A stretch of 64,000 bases of DNA from Plenodomus lindquistii (taxonomy: Eukaryota > Ascomycota > Dothideomycetes > Pleosporales > Leptosphaeriaceae), in assembly GCA_025504975.1 (NCBI GenBank), contig JANUWI010000004.1, positions 1,860,001 to 1,924,000 on the forward strand, written 5' to 3'. Of this stretch, positions 22,085 through 33,298 are shown one piece after another. The first letter of the stretch is position 1. Every line of letters begins with the position of its first letter. The position numbers and the translations under genes are program-made. Under the pieces are notes generated by a model, which searched no databases, was not told where the DNA came from, and saw only the letters and a program-made list of their open reading frames with translations.

Positions 22085-24686
22085 CTAAACACCCAACCTC
22101 TTTTTGCTCTCACTATAGCCCCCCTTATTTTTCCCATTTCCACCGCCACCCCTCAAACCCGCAACAACCACCTCATCACCACTTCTCTCATCCTCACTAA
22201 CACCCTTTTCCTCCACCATGATCCCACCATCACTACTCCTCCCACCCACACTACCACTACTCCCTGGCCTTTTCCCACCCTCACTAAACACCGGGCTTAA
22301 ACTCCGATGACTTGCTGAAGTCCGACGAGTTTGGGGATCAGCCATGCGACTAGCCGCTGTGGGATCGAGTTCGGCGATTGCCACGGGCGTAGCGATACTG
22401 AGCATTTCGCTGACTGCGCCGTGGCTGTGGTTATTGTGCAGATTTTGGCGAGAGGCGCGAAGTTCTTTGAACGGGAGAAGGTGTTCCGTCTTCGTGCCGT
22501 TGTTTGTCGCACCGCCATTGCCAGAATCCTCGTTCGAGGTGGGGAGAGCAGGCGCCTTGGGCATGATGACCAATTCGTTCAACCACCTGCGCACAAGGTA
22601 TTTTTTGATGCGACTCCAGCTCCCGAATTCGTCCATGTCCGCGCCATCTCTATATCGTGGTACTAGTTTCTCCTGTCCAAACCACCGTACCATAAGCCAC
22701 CATCTGAAGCCGCCCCACCAGCCCACGGGAACAACGTCTTCTCTCGGCCCGCTTCTCGACCACAGCCTCGGTTGCTCAGTCGAAAATTCATAGTATAGTG
22801 CCTCATACACGCCCCTACGTAGTGGATTCTGTCGTTGAGATGATAAATTGTGTTTGACAGCATACCACAGCACAAGAACGACAATGAGGACAGGAATGCT
22901 GACAACGAACCACCACTTGATATCCGGGTTCTCGGCAAAGGTATCGACGTTCATGCCGAAGAAACCAACAGTGAAGGTGAGCGGCAGAAAAATGAAGGTT
23001 ATCCAGCTTAGACGCCACATACTCAGGCCGAGTTGTAGGGAGTGCCGCGAATCGCGGATGCCCACGCTTTTGTACATGAGGTCGGAGAGAGCTGTGGTGG
23101 GGCCCACGATGTCGCGCTCCCACTGGCCTGTCAACTTGTCGATATCATCCGGCGCATTGCCCAGCCACAGAGATCCGTCTGGTCGTGGATCGGAACCAAA
23201 GAGTTCATGCAGATAAGTTCTTGTTTCGAGAGAGATGTCAGCGTGAATGTAGATGAGCCGCTCACACTTTAACCACTGTGCGCTGTTTTTCCAGAGTTCA
23301 GGGGCGCGAGACTCGTCAGCGGGGTTCTCATAAATCTTGTCTTCAAGAATGGACACGTGTGTTTCGCAGACTGCGAGAAATTTGTCCCAGCTGTAGGCGA
23401 TGGCCTTGAAAATGTCTTTGAGAATGAAGTCCATGCATGCGGTCGCGAGATCCTCGTCATTGTCGATTTCGGAGCGAGGTAGGTAGAATGTCAGACGACG
23501 CCATCTAGACTCGAGCTCTGCATTACATTGTCAGTAAGCACATGCTGTTGTCTCGGATGATTGGCACGGGAGATGGGAAACCAACGTACCCTGCCTTGCC
23601 CCGACCAACGTATCCTTGACACTCCTTGACACTGAGTTCTCAAACAAAATAATCGTATTGCCATTATCCAGCGTCCGCAACTTTGGCACGTACATTTCCC
23701 GATGCTCGTTCGCATCGACGTTGCCATAGGATTTCTTCAGCCGCTGATATTCCTCATACGCCTCTTCATTGTACGGGTTGGGTATATCAGGATCGACCGC
23801 TTGTCCGGGCGTCCCATCGCTCAACTGCACATAGACGCTTAACCGCTGCACATAGACGTCGTAGCCGTACACAGGCTGGTCGTCGGCGTTGTAGTGATTG
23901 AGTTCCATCATGGGTTTCTGGCCGTGGATTTTGTCGTGGACAGTGTCGCGGGGATAGTGCTTGAGGTAGTCTGCACTGAATGCAGTGCGGGCGATGCCAC
24001 GCCAGGGATCGCGTTGAGCCCTGAAGGTTCGCCCGTTTAGCACGGCCTTTCCGCCTCTGAGCTGTGGCTTGTCGTACGACGCCCAGCGCCCGAACGTGGT
24101 GCCCACGAGATCATCTGACGCATCGATGTTGAACTTTCTCAGCAGGAACCGCGTTGCCCAGGGTGCATTCTGCACATGGATGACTCGAAGTGCCGCCTGT
24201 GCTGAAAGGTCCTCTTTGCGGTAGAAGCGGCGCAGACTGTCGATGGTCCAGAATTCCTGGGCAATGATCTTCATCTTGCCATGCGGGCTGTGTGCGCGGT
24301 CTACATAGTCGATGAGCAGCACGCGGCCAGACTGCCAGCTCTCTGGAGACCACTTTTGGTGCCATTCGAGGTTGGGGCTGTGCTTGCGGCGGTGGCCCAG
24401 GGACGGTTTGCGGGCCGAGCCATCGTGAAGGAGTTGGGGCGCGTCGTCGGTGTCGTCGTCGCGGTAGAAGGCTGGACGCGAGTAGCCCGTGAAGGCTTTG
24501 GGGGCTGCACCACCACGGGTGTCAGCGTGTCTCTGCTGGTACATGGAGCGAATACTCACGGTCCATCTTGGACGGGCTGGGACTCGGCAACGGCCCATGT
24601 CCAGTCTCCATGTCCTCGACCGTGATGGGTGGTGGAGGATCACTGCGGGAGCGGTGCAGTCCAGGGCCAGAAGAAGACGTCGCCAT
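22085..24686 (-). CDS. CorA-like divalent-cation transporter family protein
   Basis: Exons 24686-24560, 24504-23590 and 23517-22085 give 824 aa. Introns are GTGAGT...TGCAG and GTACGT...TGCAG, each phase 1. The long N-terminal half is cytosolic; it contains RVLLIDYVDRAHSPHGKMKI and a helical stretch before the membrane. Two membrane segments lie near residues 518-536 and 549-568. The CorA signature GMN occurs at the end of the first (TVGFFGMNVDTF). This is the pore-loop motif of Mg2+ channels of the CorA/Alr/Mrs2 superfamily. A conserved motif (LRRGVYEALYYEFSTEQPRL) follows, then about 150 residues of Ser/Gly-rich disordered tail. Transport is inferred from the family; many fungal members of this large-N-terminus type are uncharacterised. 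The gene lies upstream of and parallel to no obvious partner. Confidence 0.85.
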
Positions 24687-25732
24687 GCTTGACGCCTGCC
24701 CCCGTTTGCTTGACGCTCGGTGCTCTCCGTGCAGTGGGTGCGGCGAGACGAGGGGAGCAAACAGCGCTTCGAAGCAGTGACACCAGGACACAGGCTTTGG
24801 TGTGCCTGGACAACAAGTAAGCACTCATGGGCCACGATACGCGCATGCGAGCGCGGAAAGCGCCCCCATGGCGGCCTGGCGGCCTGGCGGCATGGCGGCA
24901 TGGCTGCTGTGTGCAGCAAGGCGCGACCATGGCCCCAGAGGTGTGGGGGCGGCAGCAGATCATGAGGCTTGGGGTCCTGCTGAGCCTTGCGCTTTTGGGC
25001 ACATCACGAACATGCGAAGACAAGGGGCCTAGCTAACCTATTTGACACACCAACAAAAAGACCCCTGCTCGTTGTCACGACAGTGTGTCAGATGCCAGTA
25101 CAATGGTAAGCCAAAGGCGGCAATCCATGCGAGAACCACGCCTCGATGCAGTTACAGACTCGCTGACAAAATCCTCTTTGCATTCATGGTGGCATTGATA
25201 CGTAATTATACATCGCCCCCACAAGCCAGCTCCATCAGCCTCCTTCAGCCTGTACACGCGTCGTCGAATTATGGCAAACGCCTCCCTGTACATTATGTCT
25301 TTACGCAATAAAACATGTAATATGAAAAGCCCAAACTCTCCACCTCCACCTCGTTCAAAACAGACCCAGAAACAAATAGACACTATGTATCAACAACCCA
25401 ACCAACACTGCGCATGAGCGTTCAGATCAGACGAATACATGGCGTCTACGTCTCGAGACACATGTACAGTCGGTCGCAAGCAAGCAACCCGATCACAACA
25501 ACAGGGACAAGCAATATTACAACAACTAGGAAACAAGATGGGGTCATAAACTCGTGTCGGGGTGATGCAGCGCTGAATGAAACGCGCACAGTGGGTATTA
25601 CCAAAGGAGATGACAGGACTAGGAGATGATGTGGACTCATGGGTATGAGGAACAGCTCGCTCATCCGCCGTGGATGCGAGGATAAATGGTGCGTAGAAAA
25701 ATGAGAGGAGCCTCGGGTCGCCAATTCGCCCA
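24687..25732. other. CorA-like promoter region and LTE1 3' flank
   Basis: About 1.05 kb between two minus-strand genes. The left part is the promoter and leader of the CorA-like gene. It contains a short 8-bp tandem repeat. The right part (about 25100-25730) is the LTE1 3' UTR region and is relatively rich in CAA/ACA runs. No coding sequence is supported. Confidence 0.4.
24869..24900. repeat. 8-bp tandem repeat, four copies
   Basis: Four adjacent copies of TGGCGGC(C/A): two ending in C, then two ending in A. It lies in the upstream region of the CorA-like gene and has no coding role that I can see. Confidence 0.85.
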
Positions 25733-28700
25733 TCATTCACATTGTCGGCTGCGCTTACTGATCTCATCATCAGTGAGCGCAGCCAGCCAGAGGCATTTGG
25801 AGATAATGTGCGGCTCGACTTTGAACGTGTATTTGGAGCTAGCCTCGAGAAGGCGCAGGAGGTTCTTGACAATGGTTGCAGCTGTGTGGTGGCGGTCGAA
25901 GTTTACGAGCTTCTCGCCGTCGGCAGGGGGCGCGTCGATGAAGGCGGGCTTCTGTGCGTTATAAATGAGGTCGCGGGTGTAGATGCCAATGAATGGAATG
26001 CAACCGTCCTCCACGGTGGTCGTCTCCATCTCAAGTCGCAGGTTGTAAAAGTTCTTCAGCGGCTGCACAAGCGCCTCCAGTTCCTTCATAATGTATAGCT
26101 CTGCTGCAGGAACAAGAGCCCATGTCTGCTTCAAGCGTGACACGTCGTTCGAGATCAACGCAATTGCGATCTGATACATGGTTGCGTAGTTACGGAGGCG
26201 GCGTGCATGCGTGGCAATATGAATGTACTTGACTATGCATCGCGCCCGTTCCTCCATGTTTTCTGTAAGGACACACTCAGAGACGACCCATTTGACGACT
26301 AGGTTGAATCGTGCAATGACTACGTCAACACCTCTAGCTTCTTCTGTGCGGAGGTATTGCACCCAGTCGCGGATCTGTGGGGATGACTGCTTCCATCGCA
26401 GTTCAATGAGCTCCTTCCAGTCAATCTCATCGAGTGCATCCTTCTCAATGATAGTAAATTGCTGAGCGAGTACTTCAGAGTCATATGCAAGCACAAAAGG
26501 CAGATGGGCGGTGGGTTTGTTCGAGGGCTGTGGGTGGAAGCCGTGTGGTCCGAGAGGCGAGTCAGCGGATTGAGTGAAAGCTTGGTGACCGAGTCGAGAC
26601 GTCGTTGGTGTAAGACCTGGCGTGGGTAAACCCTTGTCAAAAACAGTCGAGTTGTGCACAGGGTCTTCCAGTTGGTCCGTCGTGACGGGTGGAGTAGTCG
26701 GGTGGCGCATCAGATGTATGGGTTGACTACTAAGACCAGCAGGCGTTGGCTCGTCGTCGAAGAAACTGCGAACGCCCTGACTGTTTTGGTCTGACTTTGC
26801 ACCGGTTCTTGTCGAACTTAGATCGCTAAGATCCTCGTCTTCATCGAGCAGAAAAGACTCCCGAGCTATCGACGACGACACAGGTCTAGTACCTCCTGGC
26901 CGTATTCTCTTCATGCTATCCGTTTCAACAACATATTCCATCGAGGAGCCCCCTGAAGATGCCGTAGGAGGAGGCTGACCATTGAATTGCAAGGGTGTGG
27001 GCTTAGCTGAGGATCTCATTGTCTCAAGTGTTGGTGCTCGAGGTGATGTCGACACGTCTGCAAGGTCTCGATCCAAGAGTGGAAGAGAGGAGTACGAATC
27101 TGTAGACTCTCCGATAGAGTTCACAGCAGGTACCCGACGGGTAAATTGCTCAGTAGACATTCGTACGGTGTCTCTATTACTTTCATCGACTGGCCCATGG
27201 CCGTTGTCGTGAACGTTCATATCTTCGTGTTCGCTAGGAATACGCTGGGAAGTTCGTGTAGGCGCTCCAGTGGGCTGGTATACTTCAAGTTCGACAGTAG
27301 CTCTTCGTGAAGGTAAACTCGGCGACTTCTTCTCATAACGCCCCTCCAATTTCATCAATGCGGACTCAACACCGCCTTCATCATCCGTGTCGTCTGGTAA
27401 AGCAGCGAGCTTTGCGACCTCAGCCTCAAATGAAGGCCTCAAGTTGGGCTGAGACGAGTGTGTGTCGACTAGCGAGATTGTCTTCTTAGGAGCTTCTGTA
27501 TTAGGCACTTGAGTTTGACGGCCGGATCCTAAAGGTGGCTCAATATATCGATCTGAACGAAGAATGACAGAATTGGTGATGGAGTGAGTACGATTGGAGA
27601 CGGAGCCAGTTGAGTGGGGGCGCTGTATCAATTCGAGGTCATGAACATTGTCAGCGGCACGAAGATCCCCACCCGGGCGTCTACGCAGTTGTCGAGCAGG
27701 TCCAGGTGTTTCAGCAGTCGTCTGTCGATCAAAGATGAACGGGTCGTTGTTAGAAGACATTGTCTGGAAGGTAGCTACGCTGTCAACGGTTCGATGTCGA
27801 CTCAACCCGCTGTTATAAGAGGCATGTCGGCGCAGAGAATTGCGGGAAAAGGTAGTTTTGGTGGAGCCTCGACGTCTAAAAGAATGCATCTGCTCTCTGC
27901 CTTCAGAAAGTGATCGTCTGGGCCTCGCCAGAGGACGTTTGGCGGGAGGCTGAGACATTGACCGCTTTACGCTCGCAGGCGGCACCAAAGAAGCATCCTT
28001 GTGTACATCTGGATGCGCTACTAGAGGAACGGTGACCTCAGCTATCCGCTTGTCGATGGATGTATTTCGCTGGTGTCCTTCACTGGGGCCGATGTTTGCC
28101 TCTGCTGGCTTGTGATCTATGGGCAACGCGCCACTCATGACTGGAAGCGGGGGGGGGCCTGTATCATCGATGATCAATATAGACTTGCTGCCAGTGGTGA
28201 TGTTGCTGTACACACGAGGGTCTACGGGGTGAGAAGGCTTTCTCTTTGCGTTGACTGAGGAGGTGCTGCGTCTCTCGAACTCAAATTCGAAACCACCTAG
28301 GTCTAGGGGTTCCAGACCTTGCAACATTTGTTGTTCGCGCTCCAACTGTGCATTGTACGCGTCTTTGAAACTCTCCGCCACAGCAGCTGCAAGCACGTCG
28401 TATCGAACTTGAGGTTTCGGCCGGGCGACACGTCGCCTTTGGGCTCCCCCTCCTACAGTAGAGATGGTGCCTGGGTTGGAGGATCGTGCTTGTTGTCGAT
28501 GTGACAGTGGTCCTAGTTGGGGACTGGAGTTCAACGCTTGCCTAGTGCTTAGGGCGCGGCGCACTGTACCCAGGATCTTCTTCATGCCTGGACTTGATGC
28601 GTGACCGGGCCTTTGCTGGTCGTCAGATCCATCCTCGGTCTCGACCAGACGCTGCGAACGTGTGCTCCGCAGGCCCTTGAGCTCGAAATAAGGAGATCCT

Positions 28701-30782
28701 GGCTGAACAAGTCCACCTCGTACCAAGCTACCAGGCATACTAGTCAGCATGGACATGGTGTCCACCGAAGCGTTCTTTGGTATTGATAATGGGGTCCGGC
28801 TATCTCTGAGGGCATCTGAGAAGCTTCCACTACGTTTATGTTCGTGTGTAGAACGGTTGTTTCGCTTAACCGACACAGGTTGTTGTGGACTCCCAACCTT
28901 CCGTGATGCAGTTCCTGAAGGTACTGGATGGGGATATAGGGGTAGTTCAATTGGTTGGTCTGCCTTGTTCATGCCCAGGGGAATGGAGCAAGACAGTACA
29001 TGCATACTTTGCTCGCTCGCAGGCGATATTGGCACCTGTACAATGTCGTACTCTTGTGAAGAGGGGACGTAGGGTAAGCTCGTCGAATTCTGGGGGGTAT
29101 GGCGAGCTCTCTGTGCCCAATCCATGTGTCGGCTAGCGAACTGATCGCTCGGATTTGAGCCCATGGTCTCCTTCGTGTCTCGCGCACTTGAGCGTTTGGG
29201 GTTCGATGGTATTTGTGCAATGGGAGCGATTTCCTCGACCGATGTCTGCGATCCAACCTTACCCCCTGGGAGTAACTTGTCGTCGGTAAAGTTGTGCTCA
29301 AAGCTTTCGTCTGCCTCCCAGTACTGTGCACAGGTTCGCCTCCAGCATTTCTTCAATTCGCCAACAATCTTGATGTCTCCCCCTCCCTTGTCTTCGCGTG
29401 CGCAAAGACCGTCGTACACGTCGTTGACGAGCTGACAGAAATATACACGAAGGTTGTAGTGAGGCACAAAGTCGTCGACGAAGTAGTTGAGGATCCAATG
29501 GCGGAGGGCGACAAAGGTGCGGACCCGTACGATGCGGCCAAAGTCGTCCTGGCGGTCGACAGCCCATTTTAGGCGGGAGATGAGGTATGCGACCAAGTCT
29601 TTTGTAGACAGAAAAGCGCGGAAGGTCAGGAAAAAGTCGGACAAGAGCTCGTAATCTAGGAAGCTGGGTGAGGTAATGTGGGCAACAAGTCGTGAGGGCG
29701 TGGCGGCCAGGATATCGCCAGTGGCTGAGAAGCGCACAACAGCATGATTGTCGGGATTGACTGTCAGGGCATCGTAGAGGCGTGGTCCGATTGGGGTATG
29801 TGAGACGCGAGCGGAGGAGGGGGCGGAGGTCGGCAGTGGGGGACGGTCCATGGTGGCGCGATAGCGGTGGGGGACAGGCGAGTAGGCGTCCGAGTGCGGG
29901 CGGGATGACAGGAACGAGGGGTGCGACGGCAGGCGCTGTGGGGTCAGAAGGGAGTGGGCGACTTCCTCGGCGGCGCCCGAAGCGCGCGTGTAGATGGAGC
30001 TGCGCAGGTCGACGGTGCCGCGTGTGCTGAAGCGCGGCGTGCCCAAGCGGTAGTGCGGGATGGGCACGTGCAACAGCGGGAGCGAGGACGTGTCTGCAGT
30101 CTTGGGGCGGCCAAAGGGAGGGCGCTCGATGACGACCTTGAAGGTGCCGGGCTCGTTGCTCTGCGTGGTGACGGTGTGGTCGTCGAGGGTGGAGAATGAA
30201 TGGGAGCGCACGTGAGCCAGCTCGGGCAAGGCGGCGGCGGGCTCTGTAGCAGCGGGCAGGGGCGGTGTTGGTTCGGAGCGCGGTGTCGTGGTGCCGTACA
30301 GGCTGTGCTCCCACTCATTGCTCACGGGGCGGCGCTTGTCGATGTGGGCGCTGTCGGGCGGTGTCTGGGGCGGGAAGACGAAGGGGTCCTGGGGCGGGCG
30401 GCCGCGATGGTGGCCAGGGCGGACAACGGGCCTGCGCGGGCGACGACGAGACGTTAGCCGGCCGCCAGTGCACTGCTTGCAGTCGTGAGAGTACGTACCG
30501 GAGGTAGATGACGCCGTTGTGCACGTTGGCGACCGTGTACGAGCGCCCGGCGGCCGTCGAGGTGCTCGCAGACGTGTCAATGGTGCCGCTGCTCGCCGCC
30601 CGCGTGCGCGTCCTGCTCTTGAGCTGCTCGCGGCTGTCCTTGACCCGGCGCAGGCGTCGCGCATCGTCGTGGGCGCGTCTCGGTGTCGAGTCTGCGCCGG
30701 GCAGCACGTCGCGCTGGCTCTCGACAGGGGAGCCCAGGTCGCCGGCTGCGGCGCCCTTCTCGTGCAGTGCCGGTAGGGCCAT
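25733..30782 (-). CDS. LTE1: Lte1-type guanine-nucleotide exchange factor (REM + RasGEF)
   Basis: This protein is an exchange factor of the Ras GEF family. In yeast, Lte1 promotes mitotic exit through Tem1/Bud4-linked cues at the bud. Exon 1 (30782-30499) and exon 2 (30431-25733), joined by intron GTACGT...CGCAG in phase 2, give 1660 aa. The junction yields the family N-terminal motif SYTVANVHNGVIYLR-PVVRP, followed by DPFVFPPQTPPDS. The REM domain (RasGEF N) lies about residues 310-460 (SPSFLDYELLSDFFLTFRAF). A long Ser-rich disordered middle with many likely phosphosites follows. The catalytic RasGEF domain is about 1405-1650 (AQQFTIIEKDALDEIDWKEL, then NYATMYQIAIALISNDVSRL). A run of nine to ten G near 28150 lies in coding sequence. 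The start is set by the end of the conserved frame; upstream codons lack an earlier good ATG. Confidence 0.93.
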
Positions 30783-31114
30783 CCTGCCCCATAGCGGTCG
30801 TCCAGCGCACAGCAATCCAGCAATCCGGAGGCGCGCGCAGGGTCAGCAGGCGCAGGAGCAGGAGCAGGTGCTGTTGCAGGCGCAGGTGCGTGGGTGCAGC
30901 ATGGCCAGAGTGGGGAGCGGTGCACGACGCAGACAAGTCCCTCTGGGCCGGCAGGACGAGAGATGAGAGACGAGAGGCGAGAGACCGAGACGACACGACC
31001 CCTGCTGTCCTTGGCCGCCGATAGACTCTGCGCTAACATCAATCCACACAAGGCAATGCAATGCACAGGCTCGAGCAAGAGTGGAACTGTGGAAGCGTCT
31101 TTGCAATAATCGCC
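30783..31114. promoter_or_regulatory. LTE1 upstream region
   Basis: This 332-bp gap lies between the LTE1 start and the stop of the minus-strand oxidative demethylase-like gene. It must hold the LTE1 promoter and leader plus a short 3' UTR for the neighbour. It contains CAGGAGCAGG-type repeats on the plus strand (about 30846-30890). No TATA box was seen. Confidence 0.4.
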
Positions 31115-32759
31115 CTAGAACGGATATCCTCTCCCCTCTGCTTCTTCTCTGCTAACATCTAAGCCGTCCTGCACCTGCGCTTCGTGCATCTTGTCCAGGT
31201 ACTCGAGCAACACATCGCCATATCGGTCTTTGCCCTTGTACCTACTCACGTCATCGCCCCAACTGCGGACTGCGCTAGCAAGCCTGCCGGGAACATAAGG
31301 CTCCTTGCAGATGTCAGTCACAGGATGAAAGTACGTGCGGATCGTGAAAACAACACCGCCGCTCCTAGGTAGACTGGACAAGGTCAGCACATAGCACATG
31401 CACGTATGACGGTGAACTACTGAACAACGTTTTGTGTTGTACATGGGCATACGTACCGGCGTAGACTCTGCCGTTCGCTCCTAAAGTAGTGGTGCTCAAT
31501 CGCTTTATTCTTCTCCGCCTGTACCTCATGTCGTCAGCGCTTTCAATCAAGTGTGATTAGGTGTGATTAAGCATGTGTGCAACTCACCGTAAACCATCCA
31601 ATGCCTTCCTCATCCTCACCACCAATACTACTGCTCCACGCCAACTCATCGTCAACCTGGATAAAATAATTGTTCCTTAGTACCGGACTCTGCCCATACA
31701 AGTCAGCCACGCACTCTCTCAGACCATCACGACTAAGCCCTCAGCACAGAGTCAAACAACGACTTACCTCGGGTTTGACACGTCTGAAGAAATTACTCAT
31801 TCCCTTCTCCAATTTCTCCTTGAACCCAGGAACATCCCCACTAGTATGGATCTCGCTCAACCCCATTCCAAATTTATCTTCCAGGCGCCAAAACCCTGCC
31901 AACAAGATTGCGCCAGCAAGTAAATAGTACTGTCCATCGGGCCGCTCAATCATAATCGCCAAATCATCCTGGACCAAACGCGCCGCAACTGCCATGGGAT
32001 CTTCCTTCAATGGTCGTTTTGTAATGTCGAAACTCTCACCGGTAGCGAGATTCGCAATGCCCGCCCCCGTACGGCGGAAAAGCGAAGGATAACGCTGGGG
32101 CAGATAGTCTACGAGTTCTTCTACGAGTTCAATGGCGGCCGGATATGCTTCAGCAGCCGTCTTGACGCACTTTTCCCCTCTCTCCTCCAGCCTTTGTGCT
32201 TTCAAAGCATGGTACGACAGGTAATGGTTATCGAGTTCGATCCATTCATCCCACTGCATAGTGCGTAGACCCATGGTGATGTTGTATTTTGGGCCGTGCC
32301 GAAAGGGGCGGTACGGTAGGGGTTTCGTGTGTTCCACGGACCAGTTGGGATAGGGAGAGGCCGGGGGTCGCTGGAAAGATGATGGATACCATACTGTGTA
32401 AATAGGTCTGTTAGCTTGGGTGGAAAGGTGTAGGGATATTGGCATGCAGGGGAGCTGAACGGTATGTGGTTACCTCCTGGTGGTCGTTCGGCTGTTTTGG
32501 TCTGTGAACGTTGTTCAAGATTGGGTGTGCTGGGACGGGTGGTCAATGGTAACGTGCGGGAATGGAGGAAGCGTGTTAGGGCTGTGGCTAGATAGATGAA
32601 GGTGAAGATGAGGAGGCCTGCGTAGAGCAGGGCTTGGGGTTGGATGTTCGACCGTCGGAGGGTAGTGTTGAACTGTTCTTGGGCCTGGTTACAGTAATGT
32701 TCAGCTGTGCGGCCAAGAAGTCGAGCATGCTCTGCAACGCGAGGAACAATGCTGTTCAT
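31115..32759 (-). CDS. DUF3445 / heme-dependent oxidative N-demethylase-like membrane protein
   Basis: Five exons (32759-32474, 32393-31768, 31689-31588, 31518-31457, 31373-31115) give 444 aa. The N-terminus has one membrane segment (ALLYAGLLIFTFIYLATALT, about residues 45-65). The rest matches the DUF3445 family: PYPNW and KPLPYRPFRHGPKYNITMGL, then WIELDNHYLSYHALK, LPQRYPSLF, then AARLVQDDLAIMIERPDGQY with GAILLAGFWRLEDKFG and IHTSGDVPGFKEKLEKGMSN. Splicing then restores VLRNNYFIQVDDELAW and, near the end, RSERQSLRRLPRSGGVVFTI. Bacterial members are heme-dependent oxidative N-demethylases (HDOD). The fungal substrate is unknown and activity is inferred. The membrane anchor is typical of fungal homologues. 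All four introns are phase-consistent GT-AG. Confidence 0.85.
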
Positions 32760-33298
32760 GGTCAGTTTCTCAAGGTCACCAATGCACAGCAAGGGAGGAA
32801 CTGAAGAAGAGGGGTGTAGATTATAATGATGTACAAGTCGCATTACCCGCTCTATCTTCAAGCGAAGCTGATTAGCTCAAGCACATGATCATTGCTATAA
32901 CCTACATGCACAACATGCCAACCAGCTTCCTCTTATTATCCGCATACACGCACAGAAAAGCTGTGATCACGTCTATCAACAGTTTCGCACATGGACATGT
33001 GGGGTCTCTTCCAGCGCTCCGGTCTTGTCAGTGGTAGGCCAGGGATTTCAATACCCCACTCGGTTAGTGCATGTCAAGTCTGGGTTGGGGAGCGATAGCA
33101 ACGCGCCAAGCTTTTGTTACCCTGAGCATCGATAGCGGTTACGGTGGATGCTGGATCCATGCTAGGACGAGAATTGATAGGGTTGCGGGGTTTTCACAAA
33201 CCCCGTGCGTCTTGGTTGTTGAAATGCGACTAGGTTGCACTTGCCAGTTGCTCATTGAATTGCAAGAGTCTTTCTCGGTACAGATTCGTCAATGCAAC
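32760..33298. promoter_or_regulatory. Intergenic region, DUF3445 promoter / ALG9 3' flank
   Basis: 539 bp between two minus-strand genes. The left part is the promoter of the DUF3445 gene and the right part the ALG9 3' UTR. No gene is supported. A GTTTGTGAAAAC-like hairpin (about 33183-33206, ggggttttcacaaacccc) is visible and could act in 3' end formation. Confidence 0.4.

Noticed and set aside
29298..30314. 338-codon alternate minus frame in LTE1
   Set aside because: Overlaps the REM domain in a different frame; Arg/Pro-rich shadow without motifs.
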